A DNA stretch of 64,000 nucleotides from Streptomyces tubercidicus (GTDB lineage Bacteria > Actinomycetota > Actinomycetes > Streptomycetales > Streptomycetaceae), in the NCBI RefSeq assembly GCF_027497495.1, contig NZ_CP114205.1, forward strand, positions 7,874,001 through 7,938,000, read 5' to 3'. The notes beneath the pieces were generated by a model that did no database searches, had not been told where the DNA came from, and saw nothing but the letters and a program-made list of their open reading frames with translations. Below are positions 1 to 9,239 of the stretch, one piece after another. The first letter of the stretch is position 1, and each line of letters opens with the position of its first letter. The translations under genes were made by a program, and so were the position numbers.

Positions 1-915
1 ATAGATGCTGCGAGAAATGGTCTCTATCGTGTCGATCCCGTAATCCCACCCCTCCTTCGCGGGGTGCCCCTCGGGAACTCTGTTGTTCTCGGTGAGTACG
101 ACCAGGCCGGAGTCGTATCCCTTCTCCGTGAGAGCAGCCATGCTGTTCACCTTCCAGTCACCCTTGTCGAAGGTATCGACGTCAGGATCCTGGCTACGCT
201 GCAGCCAGCCGTTCTTCACATGCATGACGGAGTCCAGCGGGGCACCGGCTGTGGCGCCCCATCGCTGGGTGCTCTGCACGTGATTCATGAGCTCAAGTGC
301 AATAGAGCGACTCTTGCTCCCGAGGACCGAACCATCGTCACCCGTGAAGATGCGCAGAAGCTTGGCCTGGTCTTCCGCTGTCACCTGGGTGAGGCCCCAG
401 ACCCCCTCCTTGTCGAGGACGGTGTTATCCATCCCGGCCTTGTCAAGGAATTCCTGGACCTTGACAGGGTTCGGCTTCTTGGGGTTCGTCAGATCGGACA
501 GTTGCTTCCACAGCGTGGTCGCGGAAGCGTTGTCCGACTCGGTGATCATCTTGCGTGCGAGCGCGCTTTCCTCATCGGTGAGGGTTCCGCCCGTCTGGTA
601 CAGCAAGGCCCCGAGAATTATCGTCTTCGTCACGCTGGCCGAGTCGTACTGCTTGGCGGCGCCGGAGGTGCAACTGGTGCTGGTGGGCCGGTCATAGAAG
701 GACAGCGACGCCATGCTTTCCCGGCTCGCCAGCGCGTTGGCTATATCGTTCTCCAGTTTCCTGGCCAGCTTTTCGTCATGGGATGTGCATTGCACCGTCG
801 AGGTAGCTGCCTTGGCCTGCTGCGGTGCGGCGGCGGAGGGCGTCGCCGCTGCGATGGGTCCGGCAACAGCGCCTGCTCCTATAGCGGCTGCGGTGAGGGT
901 AGAAGCCCACCTCAA
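1..915 (-). CDS. Secreted class A beta-lactamase-like serine hydrolase (3' end cut by window edge)
   Basis: The frame stays open from a TTG at 915 to the window edge, giving 305 codons without a stop, so the C-terminus lies outside. A TGA three codons before the TTG rules out a longer protein, and AAAGGA lies about 12 bases upstream. The N-terminus has a basic residue and then an Ala-rich stretch ending in an AAA/AAP region, consistent with a signal peptide. The penicillin-recognising triad is visible: SVTK at residues 94-97, SDN at 127-129 and KNG at 234-236. No clear omega-loop Glu (ExxxN) is seen, so a D,D-peptidase or general serine hydrolase is as likely as a true beta-lactamase. The substrate is unknown. 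Confidence 0.8.
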   Translation of the reverse strand, partial: MRWASTLTAAAIGAGAVAGPIAAATPSAAAPQQAKAATSTVQCTSHDEKLARKLENDIANALASRESMASLSFYDRPTSTSCTSGAAKQYDSASVTKTIILGALLYQTGGTLTDEESALARKMITESDNASATTLWKQLSDLTNPKKPNPVKVQEFLDKAGMDNTVLDKEGVWGLTQVTAEDQAKLLRIFTGDDGSVLGSKSRSIALELMNHVQSTQRWGATAGAPLDSVMHVKNGWLQRSQDPDVDTFDKGDWKVNSMAALTEKGYDSGLVVLTENNRVPEGHPAKEGWDYGIDTIETISRSIY

Positions 916-1046
916 AACTGCTCACTGTCCTTTCTGGGTGGCCGAACAATCGGCGTGTGGAATGCGGGATTCACTACTGCTCCTGGCGCCGGGTGGGGCG
1001 CGCGGGAGCCGGGAGGAGAGGCGATCGTCCGGCCCCCCGCCGCCCG

Positions 1047-2249
1047 TCAGCCGCGGCCGGTGAACTTCTGCCCGACGCCGAGTCGGCGCAGGTCGGCGAG
1101 GACCTTCGGGTCCTGGGCGTCGAGCCAGTCGCACAGCTGCCGGAAGGAGACCATCCGGACGTCCTTGCGCTTCTCGTCGGCGATGTGCTTGATCGCGTCC
1201 TCGACGGCGTCCATGTAGATGCCGCCGTTCCACTGCTCGAAGTGGTTACCGACGAAGAACGGGGCCCGGTTCGTTTCGTACGCCCGCTGGAATCCCGCGA
1301 TATAGGCGTCGGCGGCCTGCTTGCGCCAGCGCGGGTAGTTGGCCGGCGGGCCCTTGGTGGAGGCATTCGACTGATTGGCCATGATGTTGTAGTCCATCGA
1401 AAGGACATCACTGCGGAGCCCGGCGAACGGCATGCCCTGAAGGGGGAGGTTCCACACGCCCTGCATTTTGTCGGGCCAGACCTGCAAACCGCCGGGGGAG
1501 CTGGCGTCATAACGCCAGCCGCGCCTCTTCGCCGTCGGCAGCAGATTCTGCTGGCCCAGCAGGCACGGCGTGCGGGCGCCGACAAGTTCCTTGCTGTAGT
1601 CGAACGGCAGCGGTTCGATGTCGGTAAAGCCGGTGTTCGTCCGCCACTTGGTGACGAAGTCCATGGCCTGCTCTATCTCGGAGTCCCACTGGGCGGGGGT
1701 CCAATGGGCGACCGAGCCACTGGCGGTGCCGCAGAAATGACCGTTGAAGTGCGTGCCTATCTCGTGGCCCTCCAGCCACGCCGCACGCAGATTCTGCAGC
1801 GTCAGCCTGATGTGGTCATCGGTGAGGAACGGTATGTCGGAGGCGCCGACGGGGTTATTCGGCGGCCGGTACATCCGCCGCTTCGACTCCGGCAGCAGGT
1901 ACAGTCCCGAGAGGAAGAACGTCATCGAGGCGTTGTGGTCGCGGGCGAGTTTGCGGAACCGCGGAAAGAGGCCATTGCCCACCTCGCCCGCCCCGTCCCA
2001 GGAGAAGACCACAAATTGCGGCGGCTTCTGGCCGGGCTCCAGCCGCTCGGGCTTGGGCGGCTGATGCGGCTGCTTGCCGGTGTACGCGGTCGAGCCGTCG
2101 CCGATCGGTTTCGACCGGTCTTTCTGTCCGGACTTCTCCGCCACCTTGCCGGAGTCCGACGAACCGGAGGAGGAGCAGCCTGCGACGGACAGCGCCGCCG
2201 CCGCACCCACCCCGAGTCCAAGTATTCCCCGCCGACTGATCTCACGCAT
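1047..2249 (-). CDS. Lipoprotein polysaccharide deacetylase-like protein
   Basis: About 400 residues. The N-terminus has a twin-arginine-like SRRGILGLG segment followed by a lipobox (SVAGC) and a Ser/Gly-rich linker, so the protein is predicted to be exported and lipid-anchored. The body resembles the NodB/CE4 fold: a degenerate first motif (FSWDGAG near residue 95) and GHEIGTHFNGH carrying the HxxxH metal pair. CE4 enzymes remove N- or O-acetyl groups from cell-wall or extracellular polysaccharides. The degenerate first motif leaves activity uncertain. The ATG at 2249 is preceded by GAGGA at good spacing; an ATG four codons upstream (2261) is an alternative. It is transcribed alone. Confidence 0.75.
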   Translation of the reverse strand: MREISRRGILGLGVGAAAALSVAGCSSSGSSDSGKVAEKSGQKDRSKPIGDGSTAYTGKQPHQPPKPERLEPGQKPPQFVVFSWDGAGEVGNGLFPRFRKLARDHNASMTFFLSGLYLLPESKRRMYRPPNNPVGASDIPFLTDDHIRLTLQNLRAAWLEGHEIGTHFNGHFCGTASGSVAHWTPAQWDSEIEQAMDFVTKWRTNTGFTDIEPLPFDYSKELVGARTPCLLGQQNLLPTAKRRGWRYDASSPGGLQVWPDKMQGVWNLPLQGMPFAGLRSDVLSMDYNIMANQSNASTKGPPANYPRWRKQAADAYIAGFQRAYETNRAPFFVGNHFEQWNGGIYMDAVEDAIKHIADEKRKDVRMVSFRQLCDWLDAQDPKVLADLRRLGVGQKFTGRG

Positions 2250-2486
2250 TACGGTCCTCATCGCATTTCTTCGCCCTGGAGTGCCCCACTGGACGCCCAG
2301 AGAGAGGGGCTGATCGATGGAGGGGTTCCGTTACGGCGGCGAAAATCAAAAGATGGACCAAGAGGCAACGGAGGGTCGTTATCCCGTCACTACCGGGTGA
2401 CAGTCGGCCGGTAACGCTGCGCTTTTCCTGCTGGGCCGCTCCGGTGCAGGCGAGGTGAGCCCATTTCGCCGTGCACGTAGGGGAGT

Positions 2487-2630
2487 TGAGCGCGCGGACA
2501 GGCCGTCGCCGCCGACCCGCTACGCCCTCGGCTGATGTCGGCCTTGGCCTACGACGCGTCCCTGCGCCCAGCGGAGTTGTGCTCGCTGCGCAGTGCCGAC
2601 GCCTCGCCGCTCGTCGCGCTCGTCCATCAC
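2487..2630 (+). pseudogene. Tyrosine recombinase (integrase) remnant
   Basis: One frame across this stretch encodes LMSALAYDASLRPAELCSLR followed by SADAS. This is the catalytic-box I pattern of phage/ICE tyrosine recombinases (LRxxEL with the active Arg, then LR..D). The similarity stops abruptly on both sides, and no start codon or box II (HxxR...Y) is present. It is a scrap of an integrase, directly upstream of another broken gene, and probably the scar of a lost mobile element. Confidence 0.55.
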
Positions 2631-2700
2631 GGCGGCGAACTGAGCGCTGGTCGGGGCCGGATGGGGGAGCGGGCGTGCCGCTTCGGGCCTCAATCCGTTG

Positions 2701-3140
2701 ATGAACGGAATGATGAGGGCAGTTGTCGCCCCGAACTACGGCTCCCCGGCGGTGCTGACCGTCGAGGACCTCCAGATTCCCCGGCCGGACCCCGGCCAGA
2801 TCCAGCTGCGAGTGGCGGCAGCGGCGGCGTGGTGAACCTCGCCCTGTCGGCCGACCGCCTGATCGAAGTCAGCCGGGTGGTACGACGCGGTGGCCGACTG
2901 ATGAATGCCACCTACCCCGCCCCCGAACCCGGCACCTACGCACGCGACGATCTCGCCATGGGCGCCATCTACAGCGCGGCCCGCCCCGGTGACCTGGACG
3001 AACTGGCGGCACGGGCGAACGACGGATCGCTGCCCGCAGCCATCGGCCGACGCTATCGCTTGGCCGACGGCCCACGCGCCTACCTCGAATTCGTGCAGGA
3101 ACACACCCGCGGCAAGCTGATCGTGGCGATGCACGCGTAA
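2701..3140 (+). pseudogene. Zinc-binding/quinone oxidoreductase (MDR family), internally deleted
   Basis: Frame 1 from the ATG at 2701 reads as a normal MDR N-terminus (MRAVVAPNYGSPAVLTVEDL) for about 44 codons and hits TGA at 2833. Frame 3 then resumes (from about 2831) with the C-terminal third of the same family: VVNLALSADRL, then VRRGGRLMNATYPAPEPG, ending LIVAMHA at 3140. The cofactor-binding middle is missing and the two halves are out of frame. A deletion of roughly 180 codons with a frameshift explains this; no functional enzyme can be made. Confidence 0.75.
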
Positions 3141-3242
3141 GTATGAGGGGTGCGCCTCGCGATCGTCGCCGCGGAGGCTCGGCCACGGCGGCGATCGGCC
3201 ACGGCGGCGATTGCCCGCGTCAGACGGAGCCGGCTGCACCCG

Positions 3243-3467
3243 CTAGCTGTCATCCGCCTCATCATCCGGCACCCAGCGCAGCACATCACCGGGCTGGCAG
3301 CCGAGTGTGCGGCAGATCGCGTCAAGTGTCGTGAACCGCACCGCCTTTGCGCGACCGTTCTTCAGTACGGCGATGTTGGCGGGCGTGATACCGACGGCAT
3401 CGGCGAACTCGCCCACCGACAGCCCGCGTTGGGCGAGCAGGAGGTCGAGGTCGACGATGATCGCCAT
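3243..3467 (-). CDS. Small XRE-family (YozG-like) transcriptional regulator
   Basis: 74 residues, nearly all a Cro/CI helix-turn-helix: an opening MAIIVDLDLLLAQRG, a recognition-helix region FADAVGITPANIAVLKNGRA, then the LDAICRTLGCQPGDVL tail typical of single-domain XRE regulators. Its ATG overlaps the stop of the DUF2975 gene by one base (TGATG), indicating translational coupling. XRE regulators of this type are commonly paired with DUF2975 membrane proteins. The pair is probably autoregulated through the palindrome at 3974-4004. Confidence 0.85.
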   Translation of the reverse strand: MAIIVDLDLLLAQRGLSVGEFADAVGITPANIAVLKNGRAKAVRFTTLDAICRTLGCQPGDVLRWVPDDEADDS

Positions 3468-3964
3468 CAGACCACCTCGGCGATCTCGGTCTGCAGATCC
3501 GTCGCTTTGTGCAGGAGGCTTCGCATGATGACGATGAGCATCGCGAAAGCCGCCCCCACCCCGACGCTGGCGATCGCAGCGGCCAGCGCGCCGATGAGCT
3601 CCATGCCGTCGCCGGGGGAGGGGATGTCGGTGAGGGCCAGGTGCCCGGTGACCCCGATCGCCAGCAGCGTCGCCACGAGCGAGCACCCGATGATGATGTC
3701 GACCCATCGGAAGGCCCGCGACGTGAAGATCGCATCGCGTTCGACCATGGTGAGCAGCATCCACACGGCGGCGAGGGCGACTTGGACGCAGGCGATGCCG
3801 ATGATCGCCACGGTTACGTACGGCGCGGCGAACGGGGCGTAGGGAGGAAAGCGGTCGACCTCATCGGCTGCGGTCGTCGGGATGACCACGATCTGGCCGA
3901 AGAGCCCGAACAAGATCACTGCGGCGATGCCGACCCGTAGTGCGGCGATGTAGAAGCGATGCAT
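3467..3964 (-). CDS. DUF2975 family integral membrane protein
   Basis: 165 residues with four hydrophobic segments: AALRVGIAAVILFGLFG near the N-terminus, VAIIGIACVQVALAAVWML, IIIGCSLVATLLAIGVTG and AALAAAIASVGVGAAFAML. This is the four-helix layout of DUF2975. Biochemical function is unknown; the family is nearly always linked to a small XRE regulator, as here. It is the first gene of a two-gene unit, ATG at 3964, and a 31-bp AT-rich palindrome sits 10 bases upstream of the start. Confidence 0.8.
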   Translation of the reverse strand: MHRFYIAALRVGIAAVILFGLFGQIVVIPTTAADEVDRFPPYAPFAAPYVTVAIIGIACVQVALAAVWMLLTMVERDAIFTSRAFRWVDIIIGCSLVATLLAIGVTGHLALTDIPSPGDGMELIGALAAAIASVGVGAAFAMLIVIMRSLLHKATDLQTEIAEVV

Positions 3965-3973
3965 GCATCGATT

Positions 3974-4004
3974 ATCGATTGATTTCGATCGAAAATCAAT
4001 CGAT
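3974..4004 (-). promoter_or_regulatory. 31-bp palindrome, probable XRE operator
   Basis: Arms ATCGATTGATTT and AAAATCAATCGAT flank a CGATCG centre, giving a near-perfect inverted repeat that is strikingly AT-rich for this genome. It lies directly before the DUF2975 start, where binding would block the promoter or leader of the DUF2975/XRE unit. The binding partner is inferred. A terminator role is less likely because no gene ends here in that orientation; the NUDIX gene ends downstream at 4068. Confidence 0.6.
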
Positions 4005-4067
4005 ACGGTTCTGGCTGCGGTGTGGATGGTGCTGAGGGGGAGTCGCTGGCGGTGAGGGCGGTCCCGG

Positions 4068-5063
4068 TCATGTCCAGCCCATCTCGGTGTAGAGGTGCCC
4101 CGCCCGGACTCCGTCGATCGCCGCACGGGCGTAGGGCACGAGCGGCTCCGGGAGTGCTTCCGGTCGCCACCAGCTCCAGCTGACGCACTTGTCGGGTTCG
4201 AGAATCTCCGGCGTACCCGTCCAGCGCCGGGCGCGGAAGACCATCTGCATGAGCGGCTGTGTGCCGGGCGCATCGAGCATATGGACGGCGTGTACGTACT
4301 CGACGGCGCCGGGATCGATCAGCAGCCCGGCTTCCTCGTGGGCTTCGCGGACGAGACAGGCGACGGCGGACTCCTGTTCGCAGTGGCCGGCAAGGAAATG
4401 CCATCTCCCGCCTGCGTAAAGGGAGTTGGGGTGGCGCAGCCCGAGCAGGATCTCGCCGCGGGCGTTCTCCAGGTAGAGATGGACGCCGATGCCATTGAGG
4501 ACGGTCTTTCCGCTTGTGGCCGGTGCTGACGGGGTGTGCGGGTGCGGAGGCCGGCTGGCCGCGGTGTCAGCGTCGGTGTCCGTCGCCGACCGAGTGGATC
4601 CGTCATGGCCGGTGCGGAGCAGCTCGGCGTGGCGGTGGACCAGCTCGCGGGTCGAAGGGGCCATCCTCAGACGTGGCATGACCTCCGGCCGGAACCAATG
4701 CAGCATGACGCCTTCGGTCAGGTTCAAGGCCGCGGGGTCACCGGCCCACTGACCGGCGAAGATCTGGATGGGGACGGTTGTCCCGTCGCTGCCCCGGGCC
4801 TGCTCCACGGCGAACGGGACCAGCTCCGGGATATCGAGGCCGGCCTCTTCCCACAGTTCCCGTCTGATCGTCTCCTCCAGAGACCGGTCGCCCGGTTCAC
4901 ACCCGCCGCCGAGCAGGGACCACGATCCCGGCTCCCAGATACCGGGAATCTCGTCCCGCAGGTGCAGCAAGTACTCGCCGGATCCGTTGTGGATCAGCGC
5001 CGATGCGTTCGCCTGCTGCCGTTCGTGCTGGGGCTGGTGCTGGAGGCGTTCGAGCTCGTTCAT
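4068..5063 (-). CDS. Tandem two-domain NUDIX hydrolase
   Basis: 331 residues containing two complete NUDIX modules. Box 1 is at about residues 52-78 (GGGCEPGD...RRELWEEAGL) and box 2 at about 225-250 (LAGHCEQES...VREAHEEAGL). Both keep the REx2EE metal-binding core. A Pro/Ser/Thr-rich linker of about 35 residues joins them. NUDIX enzymes hydrolyse nucleoside diphosphates linked to another moiety; the substrate cannot be told from sequence. Two catalytic modules in one chain suggest substrate channelling or an internal dimer. Monocistronic; a GNAT gene is divergent. Confidence 0.85.
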   Translation of the reverse strand: MNELERLQHQPQHERQQANASALIHNGSGEYLLHLRDEIPGIWEPGSWSLLGGGCEPGDRSLEETIRRELWEEAGLDIPELVPFAVEQARGSDGTTVPIQIFAGQWAGDPAALNLTEGVMLHWFRPEVMPRLRMAPSTRELVHRHAELLRTGHDGSTRSATDTDADTAASRPPHPHTPSAPATSGKTVLNGIGVHLYLENARGEILLGLRHPNSLYAGGRWHFLAGHCEQESAVACLVREAHEEAGLLIDPGAVEYVHAVHMLDAPGTQPLMQMVFRARRWTGTPEILEPDKCVSWSWWRPEALPEPLVPYARAAIDGVRAGHLYTEMGWT

Positions 5064-5125
5064 GAGGACTCCTTTTGCGTCAGGTCGGTGGCTCTCCCGG
5101 CCTTCAAGTACGGGCGTGAGGAAAT

Positions 5126-5719
5126 ATGCCGCTCATGACCTATGCCATTACCCCAGCCATCCCGGCTGGGACCCTCTCAGCTTCCGCTCAGCCCTCGATT
5201 CCGTCGCATGACGGTGCGTTGCTGCTGCGGCCCTGGGAGGCGGAAGATGCTCCCGTACTGCAACGCGCCTTCCAGGACCCTGCAATCCGGCGCTGGCACA
5301 CACACCATGTGAATGCGCCGGAGGAAGCCCGGGACTGGATCGCGTCCTCCCACCGGTCCTGGCAGCGCGAACAGGCTGTCCAGTGGGTTATTGCCTGGGC
5401 CGATGGCGAGCCCCTCGGCCGGATGGCTCTGCGCTGGATGGACCTTCTCCACGGACTCGCTGAGTGCGCGTACTGGGTGCTGCCACATGCCCGCGGCGCC
5501 GGTGTTGCGTCCCGAGCCCTCGCCACGTTGACGTCCTGGGCGCTTGACGAGGCCGGCTTTCACCGCCTTGAACTTGCGCACGCGGTCGACAACGAAGTCT
5601 CTTGCCGGGTGGCCACCAAGTCCGGCTTCGCTTTGGAGGGCACTCGGCGCGGCGCGCATCTGCAACTGGATGGCTGGCACGACATGCACCTCCACGCTCG
5701 TGTCCAGGGCGATGCTTGA
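5126..5719 (+). CDS. GNAT N-acetyltransferase (RimJ/RimL type)
   Basis: 197 residues. The fold is recognisable from LLLRPWEAEDAP, the WVIAWADGEPLGRMALRW beta strands, the acetyl-CoA loop ARGAGVASRAL and the C-terminal VATKSGFALEGTRR motif typical of RimJ/RimL-like acetyltransferases. These acetylate ribosomal protein N-termini, antibiotics or small amines; the acceptor here is unknown. GAGGAA precedes the ATG at 5126; a second in-frame ATG at 5135 has a more usual spacing and could be the true start. Confidence 0.85.
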   Translation: MPLMTYAITPAIPAGTLSASAQPSIPSHDGALLLRPWEAEDAPVLQRAFQDPAIRRWHTHHVNAPEEARDWIASSHRSWQREQAVQWVIAWADGEPLGRMALRWMDLLHGLAECAYWVLPHARGAGVASRALATLTSWALDEAGFHRLELAHAVDNEVSCRVATKSGFALEGTRRGAHLQLDGWHDMHLHARVQGDA

Positions 5720-5832
5720 GCTGCTGGGAGTCGCCGGATGAATTCCTCGCGCGGTGTGTTGACGTGGACCACCGGGGCGTAGCAGCCAGCCAGGGCATGG
5801 CAGCCAGCGAGTTCAGAGAGCGTAGCGTGGCC

Positions 5833-6759
5833 TCACCGGCCCTGCCAGCAATCTGGCCGGCTGCCGTCGATGTCGGTGAATCCGTACTCCCTCGCCAACT
5901 GGGCGGAGCTGACGGAGCGCTGGTTCCAGCGGTGGCGTTCAGGGTCCGCGGCCAAGGCGGCTGCCGCCCGGCCGACATAGCGTGGGGACTCCGACTGGGC
6001 GAAGCCCGGCGGTGCGGTGGGCAGACCGTTGTCCCGGTGGGGATTCAGTGCCTCGCGCCAGTTCTCCTCGTGGACACCGAAGTTGTCCAGCATCATCTCC
6101 GAACGAAGCCAACCGGGGGTGAGGGCGACCGCGGTGGCTCCGAACGGCTGTAGTTCATGGCCTTGCGAAAACGCCAGCCGGTTCACCGCGGTCTTCACCA
6201 GGTCGTAGAACACCGAGATCCGGTAGGAGGACTCATTGAACTCCCTTGTGCCGTCGGTGACTTCGATGAGCAAGCCACCCGGCTCCTCGATCAGCAGGGG
6301 GAGGAGGTGATGGGAGGTGATCAGGTGGGTGTCGAGACCCAGGCGCAGAATGCGCAGGCCGTCGTCGAGGCGGTGCTGCCAGATCGGGGTGTTCCAGTCC
6401 GCCGGGCCGCCTTTGAGGCGTTCCGCGCCCCAGATGTCGTTGATCAGGATGTCGATACGGCCGTGCTCGGCGCGGAGGCGGTCGGCCAGGCCCTGCACCT
6501 GCTCGGAATCGAGATGATCGACCCGATAGGCGATCCCGATGCCGCCGAGCCGGGTGACCAGCTCCGCCGTCTCCTCGATCGTCTCCGGCCGGTCGTAGTC
6601 GGATCCTCCGGGGCCCCTCGCGCTGCTGCGTCCTGTGCAGATCACGGTCGCACCCGCTTCGCCCAGCGCGGCGGCGAAGCCCCGTCCTGCGCCCCGTGTC
6701 GCCCCCGCCACGACCGCGACCTTCCCGCGCAATGAGTCAGGGTCTGGAAACCACACCAT
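5833..6759 (-). CDS. SDR-family NAD(P)-dependent oxidoreductase
   Basis: 308 residues from the ATG at 6759. The Rossmann nucleotide motif is GATRGAGRG near residues 19-27, and the catalytic pair is Y-D-L-V-K (YxxxK) in the segment ISVFYDLVKTAVNRLAF. The chain is longer than the usual 250 residues because of extra C-terminal sequence (HRDNGLPTAPPGFAQSESPRYVG onwards), as in a subgroup of actinobacterial SDRs. It is the last gene of the leftward FMN reductase-exporter-SDR block, but a GC-rich hairpin at 6861-6904 separates it from the exporter, so it may have its own promoter. The substrate is unknown. Confidence 0.85.
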   Translation of the reverse strand: MVWFPDPDSLRGKVAVVAGATRGAGRGFAAALGEAGATVICTGRSSARGPGGSDYDRPETIEETAELVTRLGGIGIAYRVDHLDSEQVQGLADRLRAEHGRIDILINDIWGAERLKGGPADWNTPIWQHRLDDGLRILRLGLDTHLITSHHLLPLLIEEPGGLLIEVTDGTREFNESSYRISVFYDLVKTAVNRLAFSQGHELQPFGATAVALTPGWLRSEMMLDNFGVHEENWREALNPHRDNGLPTAPPGFAQSESPRYVGRAAAALAADPERHRWNQRSVSSAQLAREYGFTDIDGSRPDCWQGR

Positions 6760-6860
6760 CTCTCGACTATCGCAGAACTGGCGCGAAGTGGTCTTCGGCG
6801 CTCCGGGCGGTGCGCTGGCCGACTGCAACGGCGGGTCCGGCGGGTCCAGCGAGTCCGGCC

Positions 6861-6904
6861 GGGGCCGGGCCGATCCGCCCGGGATCGCGGACCCGCCCGG
6901 CCCC
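6861..6904 (-). terminator. GC-rich hairpin after the DHA2 exporter
   Basis: GGGGCCGGGC pairs with GCCCGGCCCC across a 24-base spacer, just beyond the exporter stop at 6927. No T-run follows, as is usual in this GC range. Moderate support only. Confidence 0.4.
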
Positions 6905-6926
6905 GCGCCCCCCGGACAGTCCGGCC

Positions 6927-8507
<1,581 letters not shown>

Positions 8508-9104
8508 TCAGACGGCATACGGACGGGCATTCCTGGCAGCCCGCAGCGCGTCGCCCCACCAGGCGAGCTGGTCCAGCATCACCTTGGCCGCGGCATCGCT
8601 CTGCGCGTCCTTCATCGCGTACTCCTCGTCGAACAGGCCCCAGGCGTTGTGGAGGCTTACCGTGTTGCGGATGGTGGTCGCATGCAACTCCGCCATGACG
8701 AGGCGGAGTTGCTCGACCGCGCGCAGGCCGCCCGAGATCCCGCCGTAGGAGACGAAGCCGATCGGCTTGGCGTGCCACTGCTCGTTGTGCCAGTCGATGG
8801 CGTTCTTCAGGGACGCCGGGAAGCTGTGGTTGTACTCCGGCGTGACGAAGACGAACGCGTCGGCCGCGGCCAGGCGCGGCGAGACCAGCGCGAGGACCTC
8901 CCCGGTACCGGGCGCCGGCGGCTGCCCGAAGGCCGGCAGAACGGTGGGCAGCGGAGTCTCGGCCAGGTCGATGACGTCGGTGCTCATGTCATCGCGCTGA
9001 TCGAGGTGGCCCTTGATCCACCGGGTGACGACGGGTGCGAAGCGGCCCTCCCGGGTGCTGCCGACGACGATCGCGACGCGGAGCTGCTGCGGCTGCCGGC
9101 TCAT
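8508..9104 (-). CDS. NADPH-dependent FMN reductase
   Basis: 198 residues. GSTREGR near the N-terminus binds the FMN phosphate, and TPEYNHSFPASLKNAIDW is the hallmark of the SsuE/chromate-reductase-like flavodoxin fold; SYGGISGGLRA follows. The enzyme reduces FMN or quinone-like electrophiles with NADPH. It is the first gene of the leftward operon with the exporter, divergent from a TetR regulator with palindromes between them. A role in handling a redox-active toxic compound is inferred. Confidence 0.88.
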   Translation of the reverse strand: MSRQPQQLRVAIVVGSTREGRFAPVVTRWIKGHLDQRDDMSTDVIDLAETPLPTVLPAFGQPPAPGTGEVLALVSPRLAAADAFVFVTPEYNHSFPASLKNAIDWHNEQWHAKPIGFVSYGGISGGLRAVEQLRLVMAELHATTIRNTVSLHNAWGLFDEEYAMKDAQSDAAAKVMLDQLAWWGDALRAARNARPYAV

Positions 9105-9146
9105 GGAAATCCCCTGCTGTGTACGTCCTATCAGGATGCGTACAAC

Positions 9147-9164
9147 GTACACGTCGATGTGTAC
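9147..9164. promoter_or_regulatory. Palindromic TetR operator candidate 1
   Basis: GTACAC-GTCGAT-GTGTAC lies between the divergent FMN reductase (start 9104) and TetR (start 9240) genes. The arms match those of the second palindrome at 9178-9210, as expected for a repeated operator. Confidence 0.6.
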
Positions 9165-9177
9165 GGCGTCTACTGAT

Positions 9178-9210
9178 GTGTACGTCGTATACTGGCGATA
9201 CGCTGTACAC
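9178..9210. promoter_or_regulatory. Palindromic TetR operator candidate 2
   Basis: Outer arms GTGTAC/GTACAC and inner arms GTAT/ATAC form a nested inverted repeat 30 bases before the TetR start. It shares GTGTAC/GTACAC with the palindrome at 9147-9164, so both promoters could be covered by the same repressor. Confidence 0.6.
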
Positions 9211-9239
9211 GAATGGTTCGGTCGGAGAGGAGCCCTCAG

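Noticed and set aside
64-1218. Plus-strand open frame of 384 codons at the left edge
   Set aside because: The minus strand encodes a serine hydrolase with the SVTK, SDN and KNG motifs across the same bases.
3179-3212. Two copies of CGGCCACGGCGGCGAT
   Set aside because: Short GC-rich direct repeat next to the pseudogene end; too common in such DNA to support a function.
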